Source of the DNA: Aliterella sp. RAGGC_92
Lineage (GTDB): Bacteria > Cyanobacteriota > Cyanobacteriia > Cyanobacteriales > Chroococcidiopsidaceae
Direction: 5' to 3'
DNA: 8,919 nt
NCBI GenBank assembly: GCA_030826005.1
Contig: JAPJOW010000184.1
Location: 1-8,919 of the forward strand
In this document: positions 1 through 6,807 of the stretch, piece by piece
Numbering within the stretch: position 1 is the stretch's first letter
Layout of the letters: each line of letters starts with the position of its first letter
Notes under the pieces: generated by a model
What the model was told of the DNA's origin: nothing
The model's input: only the letters and a program-made list of their open reading frames with translations
Database searches by the model: none
Program-made: the position numbers and the translations under genes

Positions 1-167
1 ACAGTTCCCAGCGTTCTCAGCACGTTTGTCGCTCCTGTAGAACCAGAACCGTGTTCGCGAATATCAATGCCTTTTAGCACCCGCGCGGCGGTGTAGCCTG
101 TGGGAGTTGAACCAAGCAAGTAAGCTACAAGTAAAAGCGCGCCGCACAAAGTTAACCAAGTAAGCAT
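1..167 (-). CDS. plsY: Glycerol-3-phosphate acyltransferase PlsY, N-terminal part (cut by window edge)
   Basis: PlsY is the membrane acyltransferase that moves an acyl group from acyl-phosphate (made by PlsX) to glycerol-3-phosphate. This gives lysophosphatidic acid, the first step of membrane glycerolipid synthesis. Only the first 55 residues lie in the window. They show a hydrophobic first helix (about residues 3-20, LTLCGALLLVAYLLG), then the signature GSTPTGY (19-25), then KGIDIREHGSGSTGATNVLR (32-51), which matches the phosphate- and substrate-binding loop of the family (usual form GSGNxGATNxxR, here with Ser for Asn). The start is the ATG at 165-167. No Shine-Dalgarno sequence is visible. 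The gene follows the DUF3086 gene after 26 bases on the same strand and probably shares its transcript. The identity is strong despite the truncation. Confidence 0.93.
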   Translation of the reverse strand, partial: MLTWLTLCGALLLVAYLLGSTPTGYTAARVLKGIDIREHGSGSTGATNVLRTLGT

Positions 168-193
168 ATTTTTTCTAAAAAGGGGACATTGCT

Positions 194-1378
194 TTAATTA
201 AAAAAGTCGTCTTCTCGCTCTCTAGCCAGTTGCGGATCGGGAGCAAAAGCAAGTAACAAAGGAAATTGCAGCAGAGAGAGGCTAATTTTTTCCTCCGAGT
301 CGTCAACAATAATCAACGGTAACTCGTTAGCTTTAACCAACCGCTCGGCTTTAATCGCCAAAGCCTCCGCAGACTCAAATAATACTACACCGCGATCGGG
401 ACCAAAATCGGCGCGAGCGATGCCCAAACAATCCTGTAAGCCGCGTCGCCATTCGCCTAGACGTTCGGGCATATTAGCGAGAATTAAAGCCCGGAGGCGA
501 TCGCCATGCAACTCTGACAAGATTGATATAACGGCAGAACTAATCAAGATATTTTGCAACCGACTACCCATTGTTTTTAACGCACCCCTACCACCTTGAT
601 TGAAAAACCACTGCGATACCCGCTCTGCATGGATGGGTTCAAAGGTGCGGCGTAATTTCCAAGGTTCTCCGTAGTAGTCGGGCTTAGTGCGGTATTCGTC
701 GAGTATTTGGCGAATTTCTTTCGCTGTCGATTGAAAACGTTGCTCGGCAAATTGCGGCGTACTTGCCGCCGGGGCGCTGGCTTTTTTAGGTGGCGGTTCT
801 ACGGTGGGGGCAGGTATGGGCGGCGTTTTGGTAGGGGTTAGTTGCAACTGTTCGGCGGAAGCTGCCAAATCTTGCAAGCTACCTGTCAGATAATCTTTAA
901 AGCCTTGGACTCTAATGGCTAATTCTTGAGAAGTACCAGCAAAAGTAGTTCGCATCTCAGCGCGGATGCGTTCGGAGCGGCGTTCTAACTGTTCGATTGC
1001 AATTTGTAAGGTTTGTTTGCGTTGCTCTAAATGCGCCAGGGATTCTTGCACCACTACCGACATAGCGTTTTGAGTCTGCGATAACTGCTGGGAAAGCGAA
1101 CTATAGTTCGCTTGTAAAGTAGCAATTTCTTGCTTTAAACTGCGTTCTTTCGCTTGCAAAGCTGCTATTCGTTGTTGCAGGGCGTTCTCTTTTGACTTTA
1201 TTTGCTCGATGTCAGAAGTTTTGGTTTCTGTGTTTGCTAATAAATCATCCGCCGATGCTGGCGTTTGCCCATCTACGGCATCAAGTTCTGTAAATAGATC
1301 GATATCATTAGGAATATTTTCTGCATCTGCTACAGGCTCAGTAGGTGGTTCTGGGTTAGAAAATTGGTCTGAATTCAT
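194..1378 (-). CDS. DUF3086 family protein: coiled coil plus conserved C-terminal domain
   Basis: This is a cyanobacterial protein of unknown function that I recognise as the DUF3086 family. From the ATG at 1376-1378 it has 394 residues. An acidic, Pro-rich start (1-50) is followed by a long heptad-like coiled coil rich in Gln, Glu, Lys and Leu (about 58-146), a Pro/Ala linker (about 181-206), and a conserved globular domain (about 210-385) containing DEYRTKPDYYGEPWKLRRTF and FGPDRGVVLFESAEALA. A charged tail REREDDFFN ends it. There is no signal peptide or clear membrane segment, so it is probably cytoplasmic or peripheral. The same frame stays open to a TTG at 1403-1405, but the ATG is the better start because the nine extra residues are not family-like and sit almost on the upstream stop codon. 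It lies 39 bases after the DUF3119 gene and 26 bases before plsY. The function is unknown; a structural or scaffold role near the membrane is inference. Confidence 0.85.
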   Translation of the reverse strand: MNSDQFSNPEPPTEPVADAENIPNDIDLFTELDAVDGQTPASADDLLANTETKTSDIEQIKSKENALQQRIAALQAKERSLKQEIATLQANYSSLSQQLSQTQNAMSVVVQESLAHLEQRKQTLQIAIEQLERRSERIRAEMRTTFAGTSQELAIRVQGFKDYLTGSLQDLAASAEQLQLTPTKTPPIPAPTVEPPPKKASAPAASTPQFAEQRFQSTAKEIRQILDEYRTKPDYYGEPWKLRRTFEPIHAERVSQWFFNQGGRGALKTMGSRLQNILISSAVISILSELHGDRLRALILANMPERLGEWRRGLQDCLGIARADFGPDRGVVLFESAEALAIKAERLVKANELPLIIVDDSEEKISLSLLQFPLLLAFAPDPQLAREREDDFFN

Positions 1379-1417
1379 ATAAAAACAAGTTCGCCAAGCA
1401 TTCAATATAATTAATTT

Positions 1418-1804
1418 TTACTGATTAGGTAAACGTTGCTCTAAGCAGCTTTTCAGCATTTTTGGGTCAAACAAAATTGGCAGAAAATGAATGCTTTTAA
1501 CTTCTTTAAAGTAAAACAAAATTGGTACAGAAGACCAAAATATGCGCCAAGTTTGCCACTCTGCATAAGGAAAGCAACGAATTAAAGTTTCTCCTCGATA
1601 AATATCCAAGGCAGTGTCGCTAAATTGCAAGCGGAGGGTTGCCGCTTGAAACATCAAAAATAAACCAAATAAAGCGCAAACTAATCCTACCCACATTTGG
1701 AATAATAATACTGGAATTGCCGCAATTACAATAACTATCGGCAAAGTGTAGCTAGGGGCAAGTTGTACCGTTGAAGCTGATTGTGGCGTACTAGAAATAG
1801 TCAT
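1418..1804 (-). CDS. DUF3119 family small membrane protein
   Basis: This 128-residue protein is recognised as DUF3119, a family found in cyanobacteria and plastid-bearing organisms, with no known function. Residues 1-17 are polar. Residues 18-57 form two closely spaced hydrophobic segments (LPIVIVIAAIPVLLF and VGLVCALFGLFLMF), probably a membrane hairpin. The remainder (58-128) looks like a compact beta-rich domain with the conserved motifs FPYAEWQTWRIFW (78-90) and FYFKEVKSIHFLPILFDP (97-114). The layout resembles small bacterial PH-like membrane proteins, which is my inference. The ATG at 1802-1804 is the start, and no Shine-Dalgarno sequence is seen. It follows mlaE by 49 bases and precedes the DUF3086 gene on the same strand, so it probably belongs to one operon. 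The position next to a lipid transporter permease suggests a role in lipid handling but does not prove it. Confidence 0.87.
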   Translation of the reverse strand: MTISSTPQSASTVQLAPSYTLPIVIVIAAIPVLLFQMWVGLVCALFGLFLMFQAATLRLQFSDTALDIYRGETLIRCFPYAEWQTWRIFWSSVPILFYFKEVKSIHFLPILFDPKMLKSCLEQRLPNQ

Positions 1805-1853
1805 TATGTTTATTTTTACGGCGATCGCTATACTTGTTTCTTATTTTAGAGTT

Positions 1854-2702
1854 TTACAACACCGAGCTACCGCTACCTTGAAACATTACTAACGTTAATA
1901 GAAAATTACTGATAAAAATAGCTAATAAAGCCGTAACTACGGCGGCGGTAGTTGATTGTCCTACCCCCTTAGCGCCTCCGGTTGTAGTCAAGCCCCAGCT
2001 ACAGCCAATTACAGCAATTAAAGCCCCAAAGCAAGATGCTTTAATTAGCGCACTACATACATCCCAAACGCTTAAAAAGTTTTGGATCGAATCAAAAAAG
2101 ACATTAGCAGACAAGTTGTATAAGTTGTTTGCCACAAAAAAGCCTCCAGCTAACCCTGTAAATAGAAATATCAAAGTTAAAACTGGCATCATCAAGCAGC
2201 AAGCAATGGTGCGGGGAACTACCAAGTAATCAATAGGATCGGTTTTGAGAATATACAAAGCATCAATTTGTTCTGTAACTCGCATCGTGCCAATTTCGGC
2301 AGCAAAAGCCGAGCAGACTCTCCCCGCCAGCACTACCGCCGCAATTACTGGAGCAAGTTCTCGCGTTAGGGCGATCGCAAGTACCCCTCCCACTGCCTGT
2401 ACTGCGCCAAAATTAATAAATTCTCTAGCTACTTGAATCGTAAACACCATACCCACAAAAATAGCGGTGACGATGACAATTAACAATGATTCAGGCCCTA
2501 CGGCGGCCATTTGGTCGATGGTATTGCGGCGGTGAATTTTGACTTTGAGCAAGTGAAATAATACTTGTCCGCCTAATAAAATAGCTGCTAGTAAGCGCTG
2601 ACTCCATACTCTTAAGCTTGAACTTTGCACGATTTCTGCCTGCTGCAAAAGCTCAATTGTACCTAGTGACGAGTGCTTTATCGAGCTTAAAAATATTCTC
2701 AT
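1854..2702 (-). CDS. mlaE: MlaE/TGD1-type lipid ABC transporter permease
   Basis: This is the integral inner-membrane permease of an MCE-type ABC system. Relatives are E. coli MlaE, which maintains outer-membrane lipid asymmetry, and plant TGD1, which imports phosphatidic acid into plastids. The 282 residues include the permease core: GPESLLIVIVTAIFVGMVF (69-87), the conserved ELAPVIAAVVLAGRV (115-129) and AAEIGTMRVTEQIDALYI (134-151), then further membrane helices (about 164-192, 218-238, 252-274). The motif EQIDAL is the expected contact to the ATPase. Residue 130 is Cys where E. coli MlaE has Gly (GRVGSA). The ATG at 2700-2702 is the only Met before residue 65. A GTG at codon 25 is a possible later start, since residues 1-30 look less conserved. 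The partner ATPase (MlaF/TGD3) and MCE protein (MlaD/TGD2) are not in the window, as expected if they are encoded elsewhere. It heads a minus-strand run ending in plsY. Confidence 0.93.
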   Translation of the reverse strand: MRIFLSSIKHSSLGTIELLQQAEIVQSSSLRVWSQRLLAAILLGGQVLFHLLKVKIHRRNTIDQMAAVGPESLLIVIVTAIFVGMVFTIQVAREFINFGAVQAVGGVLAIALTRELAPVIAAVVLAGRVCSAFAAEIGTMRVTEQIDALYILKTDPIDYLVVPRTIACCLMMPVLTLIFLFTGLAGGFFVANNLYNLSANVFFDSIQNFLSVWDVCSALIKASCFGALIAVIGCSWGLTTTGGAKGVGQSTTAAVVTALLAIFISNFLLTLVMFQGSGSSVL

Positions 2703-2950
2703 AAATAATTTCTTGCCAGCAATGGCGAATTTCCCTCAAAATTACTCAAATGTATCTCCATAGACTTTTTTGCGTAATCTATCTGCTTAATGTATTTAAT
2801 GTGTTCCTTTACATTGCTGTGGACTAATTAACAAAACTTTTAATGAAAACTTAAGATTGTTGAAGGCATAGCGATCCCTAGCGCGATCGCGCTTATTGTA
2901 GAAAATAGCAACTGTACACTAACTTTTGCATCGAGTTAACTAACGAAAAT
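2703..2950. other. Divergent intergenic spacer, mlaE and unknown membrane protein
   Basis: This 248-base spacer must carry the promoters of two divergent genes. I found no promoter with good -35 and -10 elements at proper spacing on either strand. It is AT-rich and holds a perfect 14-base palindrome AGCGCGATCGCGCT at 2880-2893, an extended HIP1 site about 60 bases before the rightward gene. HIP1 sites are common in such genomes, so the palindrome need not be an operator. No reading frame here looks coding. Confidence 0.5.
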
Positions 2951-3250
2951 ATGCATCAAATGAGCATCTTGCCAAGTTTTCGCCCAAAGCTGGCGCTAAC
3001 AATCGTTTTTAGCTTCCTAGCTCCTATACTGCTAGTCTCTGGAATGCTAGTGAGCAATGCCTTGCTCGGTCATTTGCCGGGACTTGGGGCTATTTCCACA
3101 GCAATCAATCAAGGCATTGCCGAGTTTTTAGCCGCCTTCGGTAGTGGCAATTCTTGGCGAGGAATGGCAATTATTGGTTTAGCTTGTAGCTTTGTCGGCG
3201 CATTATTTGATACTTATACTTTTTTCCGCTACCGCAATCTGCGTAATTAA
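2951..3250 (+). CDS. Unknown small membrane protein, 99 residues
   Basis: I do not recognise a named family, though the sequence reads as a real protein and resembles small conserved hypothetical membrane proteins of cyanobacteria. A short polar start (1-11, with FRPK) leads into a long hydrophobic segment (about 14-40, LALTIVFSFLAPILLVSGMLV onward). A Gly/Ala-rich middle with GHLPGLGAIS and FGSGNSWRG follows, then a second hydrophobic segment (about 71-86) ending in Tyr, Phe and Arg residues (DTYTFFRYRNLRN). The positive C-terminus suggests that end faces the cytoplasm. The ATG at 2951 has no Shine-Dalgarno sequence; a second ATG at 2960 is also possible. The gene diverges from mlaE and overlaps the stop codon of the convergent ppx/gppA gene by four bases. 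The function is unknown. Confidence 0.75.
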   Translation: MHQMSILPSFRPKLALTIVFSFLAPILLVSGMLVSNALLGHLPGLGAISTAINQGIAEFLAAFGSGNSWRGMAIIGLACSFVGALFDTYTFFRYRNLRN

Positions 3251-4887
3251 GCGCCAACATAACTTGGAGCTAAATCTAAACTTGCTACTAATTTCACTCC
3301 ATACTCTGCTTCAAAAATTGCTTTTTTAGTGTCTAAACTCCATAGCTCTAAAGCACAGTCATCCATAGGATTAGCGGGTTTGAGGTAGAGGTGAAGTTCC
3401 TGGGTTGTAGCATTATAATTGCAGCGTAACTGACGAATTGCGCCAATTTGCCGTCGATCTAACGCCACTGCCAAGCGCAAAAACGCACTAACTTGGCTAA
3501 CTAACTGGCGGGAGTTTTTGGATAAATTGCGATAATTTTCATGCTTTTTCTTCGGAGCGCTGCGGCGGTGATAGCGGGCAATATTAGCAATAATTTCTAA
3601 TTCTGTTTCGGTATAGCCAAGTAATTCGCCATGACGAACTAAATAGTAAGAATGTTTGTGATGAGCGGCATGATTGACGTGGTAGCCGCAGTTATGCAGC
3701 ATAGCCGCCGCCCATAATAGCTGTCTTTCTTCAATTCCCCAACTATGGAGTTTGCCTTGGAGTTGGTCAAATAGCGCGACAGCAAAAGTAGCAACGCGAT
3801 CGCTATGTTCTAAGTTGACTTGATATTTTTGCGCCGTTTTAATCACGTTTCTTTGCCGAATCGAACTTTGGTAGCGCAAACGATCTTCAATCAACCCGTG
3901 CGAAAGCATCCAGTTAACAATAATTCCTTCGCGCAGACTGCGTTCGCACACCGTTATTGTTTCCATTCCCAATAGCTTCATAGCTTCGAGTAAAATAATT
4001 GCTCCTGCTAAAATAATTTCCGAGCGACTTTCCGAAATTCCAGCAATGGCGGCTCTTTCAACATAATTGAGCTTTCGCAGTCGATTGACAATTTCTTGTA
4101 AGTCTTTAAGGCTAAATTGATAACCAGTAAGCGGCGAAGGAGTCAAGCCTAACCTTTCTCGCGCGTGAACTGATGCTAAAGTCTCTATAGTTCCAGCCGT
4201 ACCCACCAAGCGGGGCATTTCTCCTGGTTGCAAAAAAGCGCGTAATTCATCAACAGGACGCTCTAAAGCACCGCGCACATTAGCAGTTAAATAATTAAAT
4301 TCGCGATCGCTAATAGGATCGGTCGTAATGCGTTCGGTCGTTAGGCGCACTGCTCCAATTTTAGTGCTACTAAGGTTACGCGCTTCGTGACTATCTCCTA
4401 AAATTAACTCTGTAGAACCGCCGCCAATGTCGATAATAATATGCGGCTGATCGTTAAATTCCATTCCCGATAGTACGCCAAGATAGATCCTTCGAGCTTC
4501 TTCTTGACCAGAAATTAAATCAACTTTCAAGCCTAATTGTTCGTCTACTTGCTGCAAAAACTCCTTACCATTGGGAGCTTCCCGCACGGCGCTAGTAGCA
4601 ACAGCAATCGTTGTATGGGCGTTGTAAGTTTTAGCAATTTCTTGAAAACGGGTCAAAGTAGCGATCGCCCGCTCGATTACTTCTAACTTTAAGTTACCCG
4701 TCGCCAAATCGCGATCGCCTAGTCTTACTGGATCTTTTTCTCTAGCAATAATACTAAAAGCTGGTAGTTGCGGTTCAATTTTGACAACTACCATGTGCAA
4801 TGAATTTGTTCCTAAGTCAATAGCGGCAATAATTTGTTGCTCAACTTGAGTTGGAATTAGCCAACTTGCGGAAATAGAATTGACCAT
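3247..4887 (-). CDS. ppx: Ppx/GppA family exopolyphosphatase / guanosine pentaphosphate phosphatase
   Basis: The family removes terminal phosphate from inorganic polyphosphate (Ppx) or converts pppGpp to ppGpp (GppA); sequence alone does not separate the two activities. The 546 residues have the normal two-part build. An ASKHA ATPase-like fold holds DLGTNS (24-29), SAVREA (99-104), SGQEEARRIYLG (126-137, with the family's catalytic Glu region), DIGGGSTE (153-160) and GTAGT (229-233). A C-terminal HD-like domain (about 350-546) contains LHNCGYHVNHAAHHKHSYY (397-415). The usual HD pair appears as HN (398-399), so the metal site of this domain may be altered. Length matches long Ppx proteins. 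It is cytosolic, with no signal peptide. The start is the ATG at 4885-4887. It diverges from ubiA across 89 bases and meets the unknown membrane protein tail to tail. The symbol is a best guess within the family. Confidence 0.92.
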   Translation of the reverse strand: MVNSISASWLIPTQVEQQIIAAIDLGTNSLHMVVVKIEPQLPAFSIIAREKDPVRLGDRDLATGNLKLEVIERAIATLTRFQEIAKTYNAHTTIAVATSAVREAPNGKEFLQQVDEQLGLKVDLISGQEEARRIYLGVLSGMEFNDQPHIIIDIGGGSTELILGDSHEARNLSSTKIGAVRLTTERITTDPISDREFNYLTANVRGALERPVDELRAFLQPGEMPRLVGTAGTIETLASVHARERLGLTPSPLTGYQFSLKDLQEIVNRLRKLNYVERAAIAGISESRSEIILAGAIILLEAMKLLGMETITVCERSLREGIIVNWMLSHGLIEDRLRYQSSIRQRNVIKTAQKYQVNLEHSDRVATFAVALFDQLQGKLHSWGIEERQLLWAAAMLHNCGYHVNHAAHHKHSYYLVRHGELLGYTETELEIIANIARYHRRSAPKKKHENYRNLSKNSRQLVSQVSAFLRLAVALDRRQIGAIRQLRCNYNATTQELHLYLKPANPMDDCALELWSLDTKKAIFEAEYGVKLVASLDLAPSYVGA

Positions 4888-4912
4888 GTAGATTCACCAC
4901 CAATCGCCCAGC

Positions 4913-4943
4913 ATCATAAATAACGATATTCTATAAATGGCAA
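4913..4943 (-). promoter_or_regulatory. Possible promoter for ppx/gppA
   Basis: On the minus strand TTGCCA (4938-4943, five of six consensus bases) and TATGAT (4913-4918, five of six) are separated by 19 bases, at the long end of the allowed range. They lie about 26 to 56 bases before the ppx/gppA ATG, in the spacer shared with divergent ubiA. The position is sensible, but the spacing makes this tentative. Confidence 0.3.
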
Positions 4944-4976
4944 CCAAAAGCTGAATTTATATACATATTTTTTCCT

Positions 4977-5861
4977 ATGACGATCGCCCAACCCGAAAAT
5001 ACTTCTTTACCAATTTGGCTTGCTATTATCAAACTTTTGCGCTGGGATAAGCCCGCCGGACGCTTAATATTGATGATTCCGGCTTTATGGGCGGTATGTT
5101 TAGCGGCAAAAGGTTCGCCACCAATACCACTTGTAGGTGCAATTGTTTTTGGAACTTTAGCCACCAGTGCGGCGGGATGCGTAGTAAATGACTTATGGGA
5201 TAGAAACATTGATTCTCAAGTCGCCCGAACCCGTAACCGTCCTCTAGCCGCGCGTTCTCTTTCTGTTAAAGTTGGTTTTGGCGTGGCAATTGTCGCCTTA
5301 ATTTGTGCGTGGGCGATCGCTTCTTACCTGAATCCTTTAAGCTTTTGGCTTTCTGTCGCCGCCGTTCCCGTAATTGTCCTCTATCCCGCCGCTAAAAGAG
5401 TATTTCCCGTGCCGCAATTGGTTATGGCTATTGCTTGGGGTTTTGCCGTTTTAATTAGCTGGAGTAGCGTTACAGCAAGTTTAGATAAACCAATGTGGAT
5501 GTTATGGGGGGCAACAGTATTGTGGGCATTGGGTTTCGATACAATATATGCCATGAGCGATCGCGAAGACGATCGCAAGTTGGGGGTAAATTCTAGCGCG
5601 TTGTTTTTTGGCAACTATGCACCAGCAGCAATACTAATTTGTTTTGCGCTAACAGTTTTACTTATGGGTTGGCTGGGGGCAACAATGCAGCTAAACTTTG
5701 CTTTTTGGTTTACCTTGGGACTAGCGGCTACGGGTTGGATTTGGCAATATCTGCGCCTAAAAAATCCTGCAATGCTTCCTAGCGCTTACGGTGAAATGTT
5801 CCGCCAAAATGTATGGATTGGGTTTATTTTACTAGGGGGGATGATTGCCGGAGTTATGTAA
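4977..5861 (+). CDS. ubiA: 4-hydroxybenzoate polyprenyltransferase (solanesyltransferase)
   Basis: This integral membrane enzyme attaches a long prenyl chain to 4-hydroxybenzoate. In cyanobacteria the step belongs to plastoquinone-9 synthesis with solanesyl diphosphate, feeding the photosynthetic and respiratory electron chains. The 294 residues show the motif LRWDKPAG near the start (21-28), the first Asp-rich Mg-diphosphate site NDLWDRNID (71-79), and the second site YAMSDREDDRKLG (191-203), with about eight hydrophobic helices between and after them. Length and spacing of the motifs are normal for UbiA. Chlorophyll synthase and homogentisate transferases share the fold, but the motif context fits the 4-hydroxybenzoate type best. 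The ATG at 4977 is the start, with no Shine-Dalgarno sequence. It is divergent from ppx/gppA and is followed after 75 bases by the amidase gene on the same strand. Confidence 0.93.
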   Translation: MTIAQPENTSLPIWLAIIKLLRWDKPAGRLILMIPALWAVCLAAKGSPPIPLVGAIVFGTLATSAAGCVVNDLWDRNIDSQVARTRNRPLAARSLSVKVGFGVAIVALICAWAIASYLNPLSFWLSVAAVPVIVLYPAAKRVFPVPQLVMAIAWGFAVLISWSSVTASLDKPMWMLWGATVLWALGFDTIYAMSDREDDRKLGVNSSALFFGNYAPAAILICFALTVLLMGWLGATMQLNFAFWFTLGLAATGWIWQYLRLKNPAMLPSAYGEMFRQNVWIGFILLGGMIAGVM

Positions 5862-5872
5862 ACAATTCGGCG

Positions 5873-5901
5873 TTGCACCGATCCCCAAATAAACTTATAT
5901 T
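5873..5901 (+). promoter_or_regulatory. Possible promoter for the nitrilase-family gene
   Basis: TTGCAC (5873-5878, three of six consensus bases but with the important TTG) and TATATT (5896-5901, five of six) are separated by exactly 17 bases. They sit in the spacer between ubiA and the amidase gene, giving a predicted leader of about 30 bases. If active, the amidase can be transcribed without ubiA. The weak -35 keeps confidence low. Confidence 0.38.
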
Positions 5902-5936
5902 TTTATAGTCTATAAAGCACGATCTGCGTTGAACTC

Positions 5937-6749
5937 ATGAAGTCTTATCTTGCCGCCGCAATTCAAATGACTAGCTTGCCCGATTTAGAAAAAAACTTAG
6001 TTCAGGCTGAAGAACTAATCGAACTTGCTAGGAGACAAGGCGCAGAATTAATTACATTACCGGAAAACTTTTCTTTTTTGGGAGAGGAAGTAGATAAAAT
6101 CGCTCAAGCAGAAGCGATCGCCCAAAAGAGTGAAAAATTCCTCAAAACAATGGCTCAACGCTTCCAAGTCACGATTTTAGGCGGCGGTTTTCCCGTTCCC
6201 GTAGACGCGGATAAAGTCTACAATACTGCCTTACTAATTGACCCCAACGGTCAAGAAATTGCTCGGTACAAAAAAGTGCATTTATTCGATGTCAACTTAC
6301 CCGATGGCAATACCTACCGCGAATCTAAAACCGTTATGGCTGGAACTTCGATGCCCCAAGTTTATAATTCCAAGCATTTAGGTAATCTTGGTTTATCAGT
6401 TTGCTACGACGTGCGTTTTCCCGAACTTTACCGCCACTTAGCAAATAAAGGCGCGGACGTAGTATTTATTCCCGCAGCTTTTACCGCCTATACAGGTAAA
6501 GATCACTGGCAAATTCTTTTACAAGCAAGAGCAATTGAAAACACCTGTTACGTGATTGCGCCTGCCCAGACGGGGCAACATTACTCCTTGCGACAAACTC
6601 ACGGTCACGCCATGATTATCGACCCCTGGGGCGTTATTTTAGCCGATGCAGGGGATAAACCAGGGTGTGCGATCGCCGAAATTTCTCCCACACGCCTTGA
6701 GCAAGTCCGCCGTCAGATGCCATCGCTGCAACATCGCGTATTTTTGTAA
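5937..6749 (+). CDS. Carbon-nitrogen hydrolase, Nit1/Nit2-like amidase
   Basis: This is a nitrilase-superfamily amidase that hydrolyses a C-N bond through a Glu-Lys-Cys triad. All three residues are visible: Glu43 in LPENFSF, Lys113 in RYKKVHLFDV, and Cys156 in SVCYDVRFPELYR. The 270-residue length and the block AAFTAYTGKDHWQILLQAR (180-198), followed by AIENTCYVIAPAQTG (199-213), place it with Nit1/Nit2-type enzymes. Members of that group repair metabolites by hydrolysing deaminated glutathione or omega-amides such as alpha-ketoglutaramate. The Nit1-like deaminated-glutathione amidase role is the better match, but the substrate is inference. It is cytosolic, with no signal peptide. The ATG at 5937 lies 75 bases after ubiA; no Shine-Dalgarno sequence is seen. 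A strong hairpin follows the stop codon. Confidence 0.9.
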   Translation: MKSYLAAAIQMTSLPDLEKNLVQAEELIELARRQGAELITLPENFSFLGEEVDKIAQAEAIAQKSEKFLKTMAQRFQVTILGGGFPVPVDADKVYNTALLIDPNGQEIARYKKVHLFDVNLPDGNTYRESKTVMAGTSMPQVYNSKHLGNLGLSVCYDVRFPELYRHLANKGADVVFIPAAFTAYTGKDHWQILLQARAIENTCYVIAPAQTGQHYSLRQTHGHAMIIDPWGVILADAGDKPGCAIAEISPTRLEQVRRQMPSLQHRVFL

Positions 6750-6761
6750 CTTAGCCCATAA

Positions 6762-6789
6762 AAAAACCGGGCATTGCTACCCGGTTTTT
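6762..6789. terminator. Bidirectional rho-independent terminator between amidase gene and fba
   Basis: A perfect inverted repeat AAAAACCGGG (6762-6771) and CCCGGTTTTT (6780-6789) forms a 10-pair stem around an 8-base loop. The CCGGG core followed by a run of T on each strand gives terminator geometry in both directions. It lies 12 bases after the amidase stop codon and 18 bases beyond the fba stop, so it can end both convergent transcripts. Confidence 0.9.
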
Positions 6790-6807
6790 ATTTAAACTTA
6801 CTACTAA

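Noticed and set aside
2245..2436. Plus-strand 63-codon open frame
   Set aside because: It lies wholly inside mlaE on the opposite strand; the mlaE product has clear family motifs, while this reading is low-complexity Ala/Thr/Ser.
2880..2893. 14-base palindrome as an operator
   Set aside because: It is an extended HIP1 octamer, and HIP1 occurs fifteen other times in the window, so there is no need for a special role.
2896..2912. NtcA-like site (GTA-N8-TAC) before the unknown membrane protein
   Set aside because: GTA at 2898-2900 is followed after eight bases by CAA, so the second half-site is missing.
2896..2920. TTGTAG and TACACT as a promoter for the unknown membrane protein
   Set aside because: The spacing is only 13 bases, too short for a sigma-70-type promoter.
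4931..5209. Minus-strand 92-codon open frame
   Set aside because: It overlaps the start of ubiA and its Asp-rich motif; the ubiA frame is clearly coding.
5381..5614. Minus-strand 77-codon open frame
   Set aside because: It is opposite the second half of ubiA, with no family-like features.
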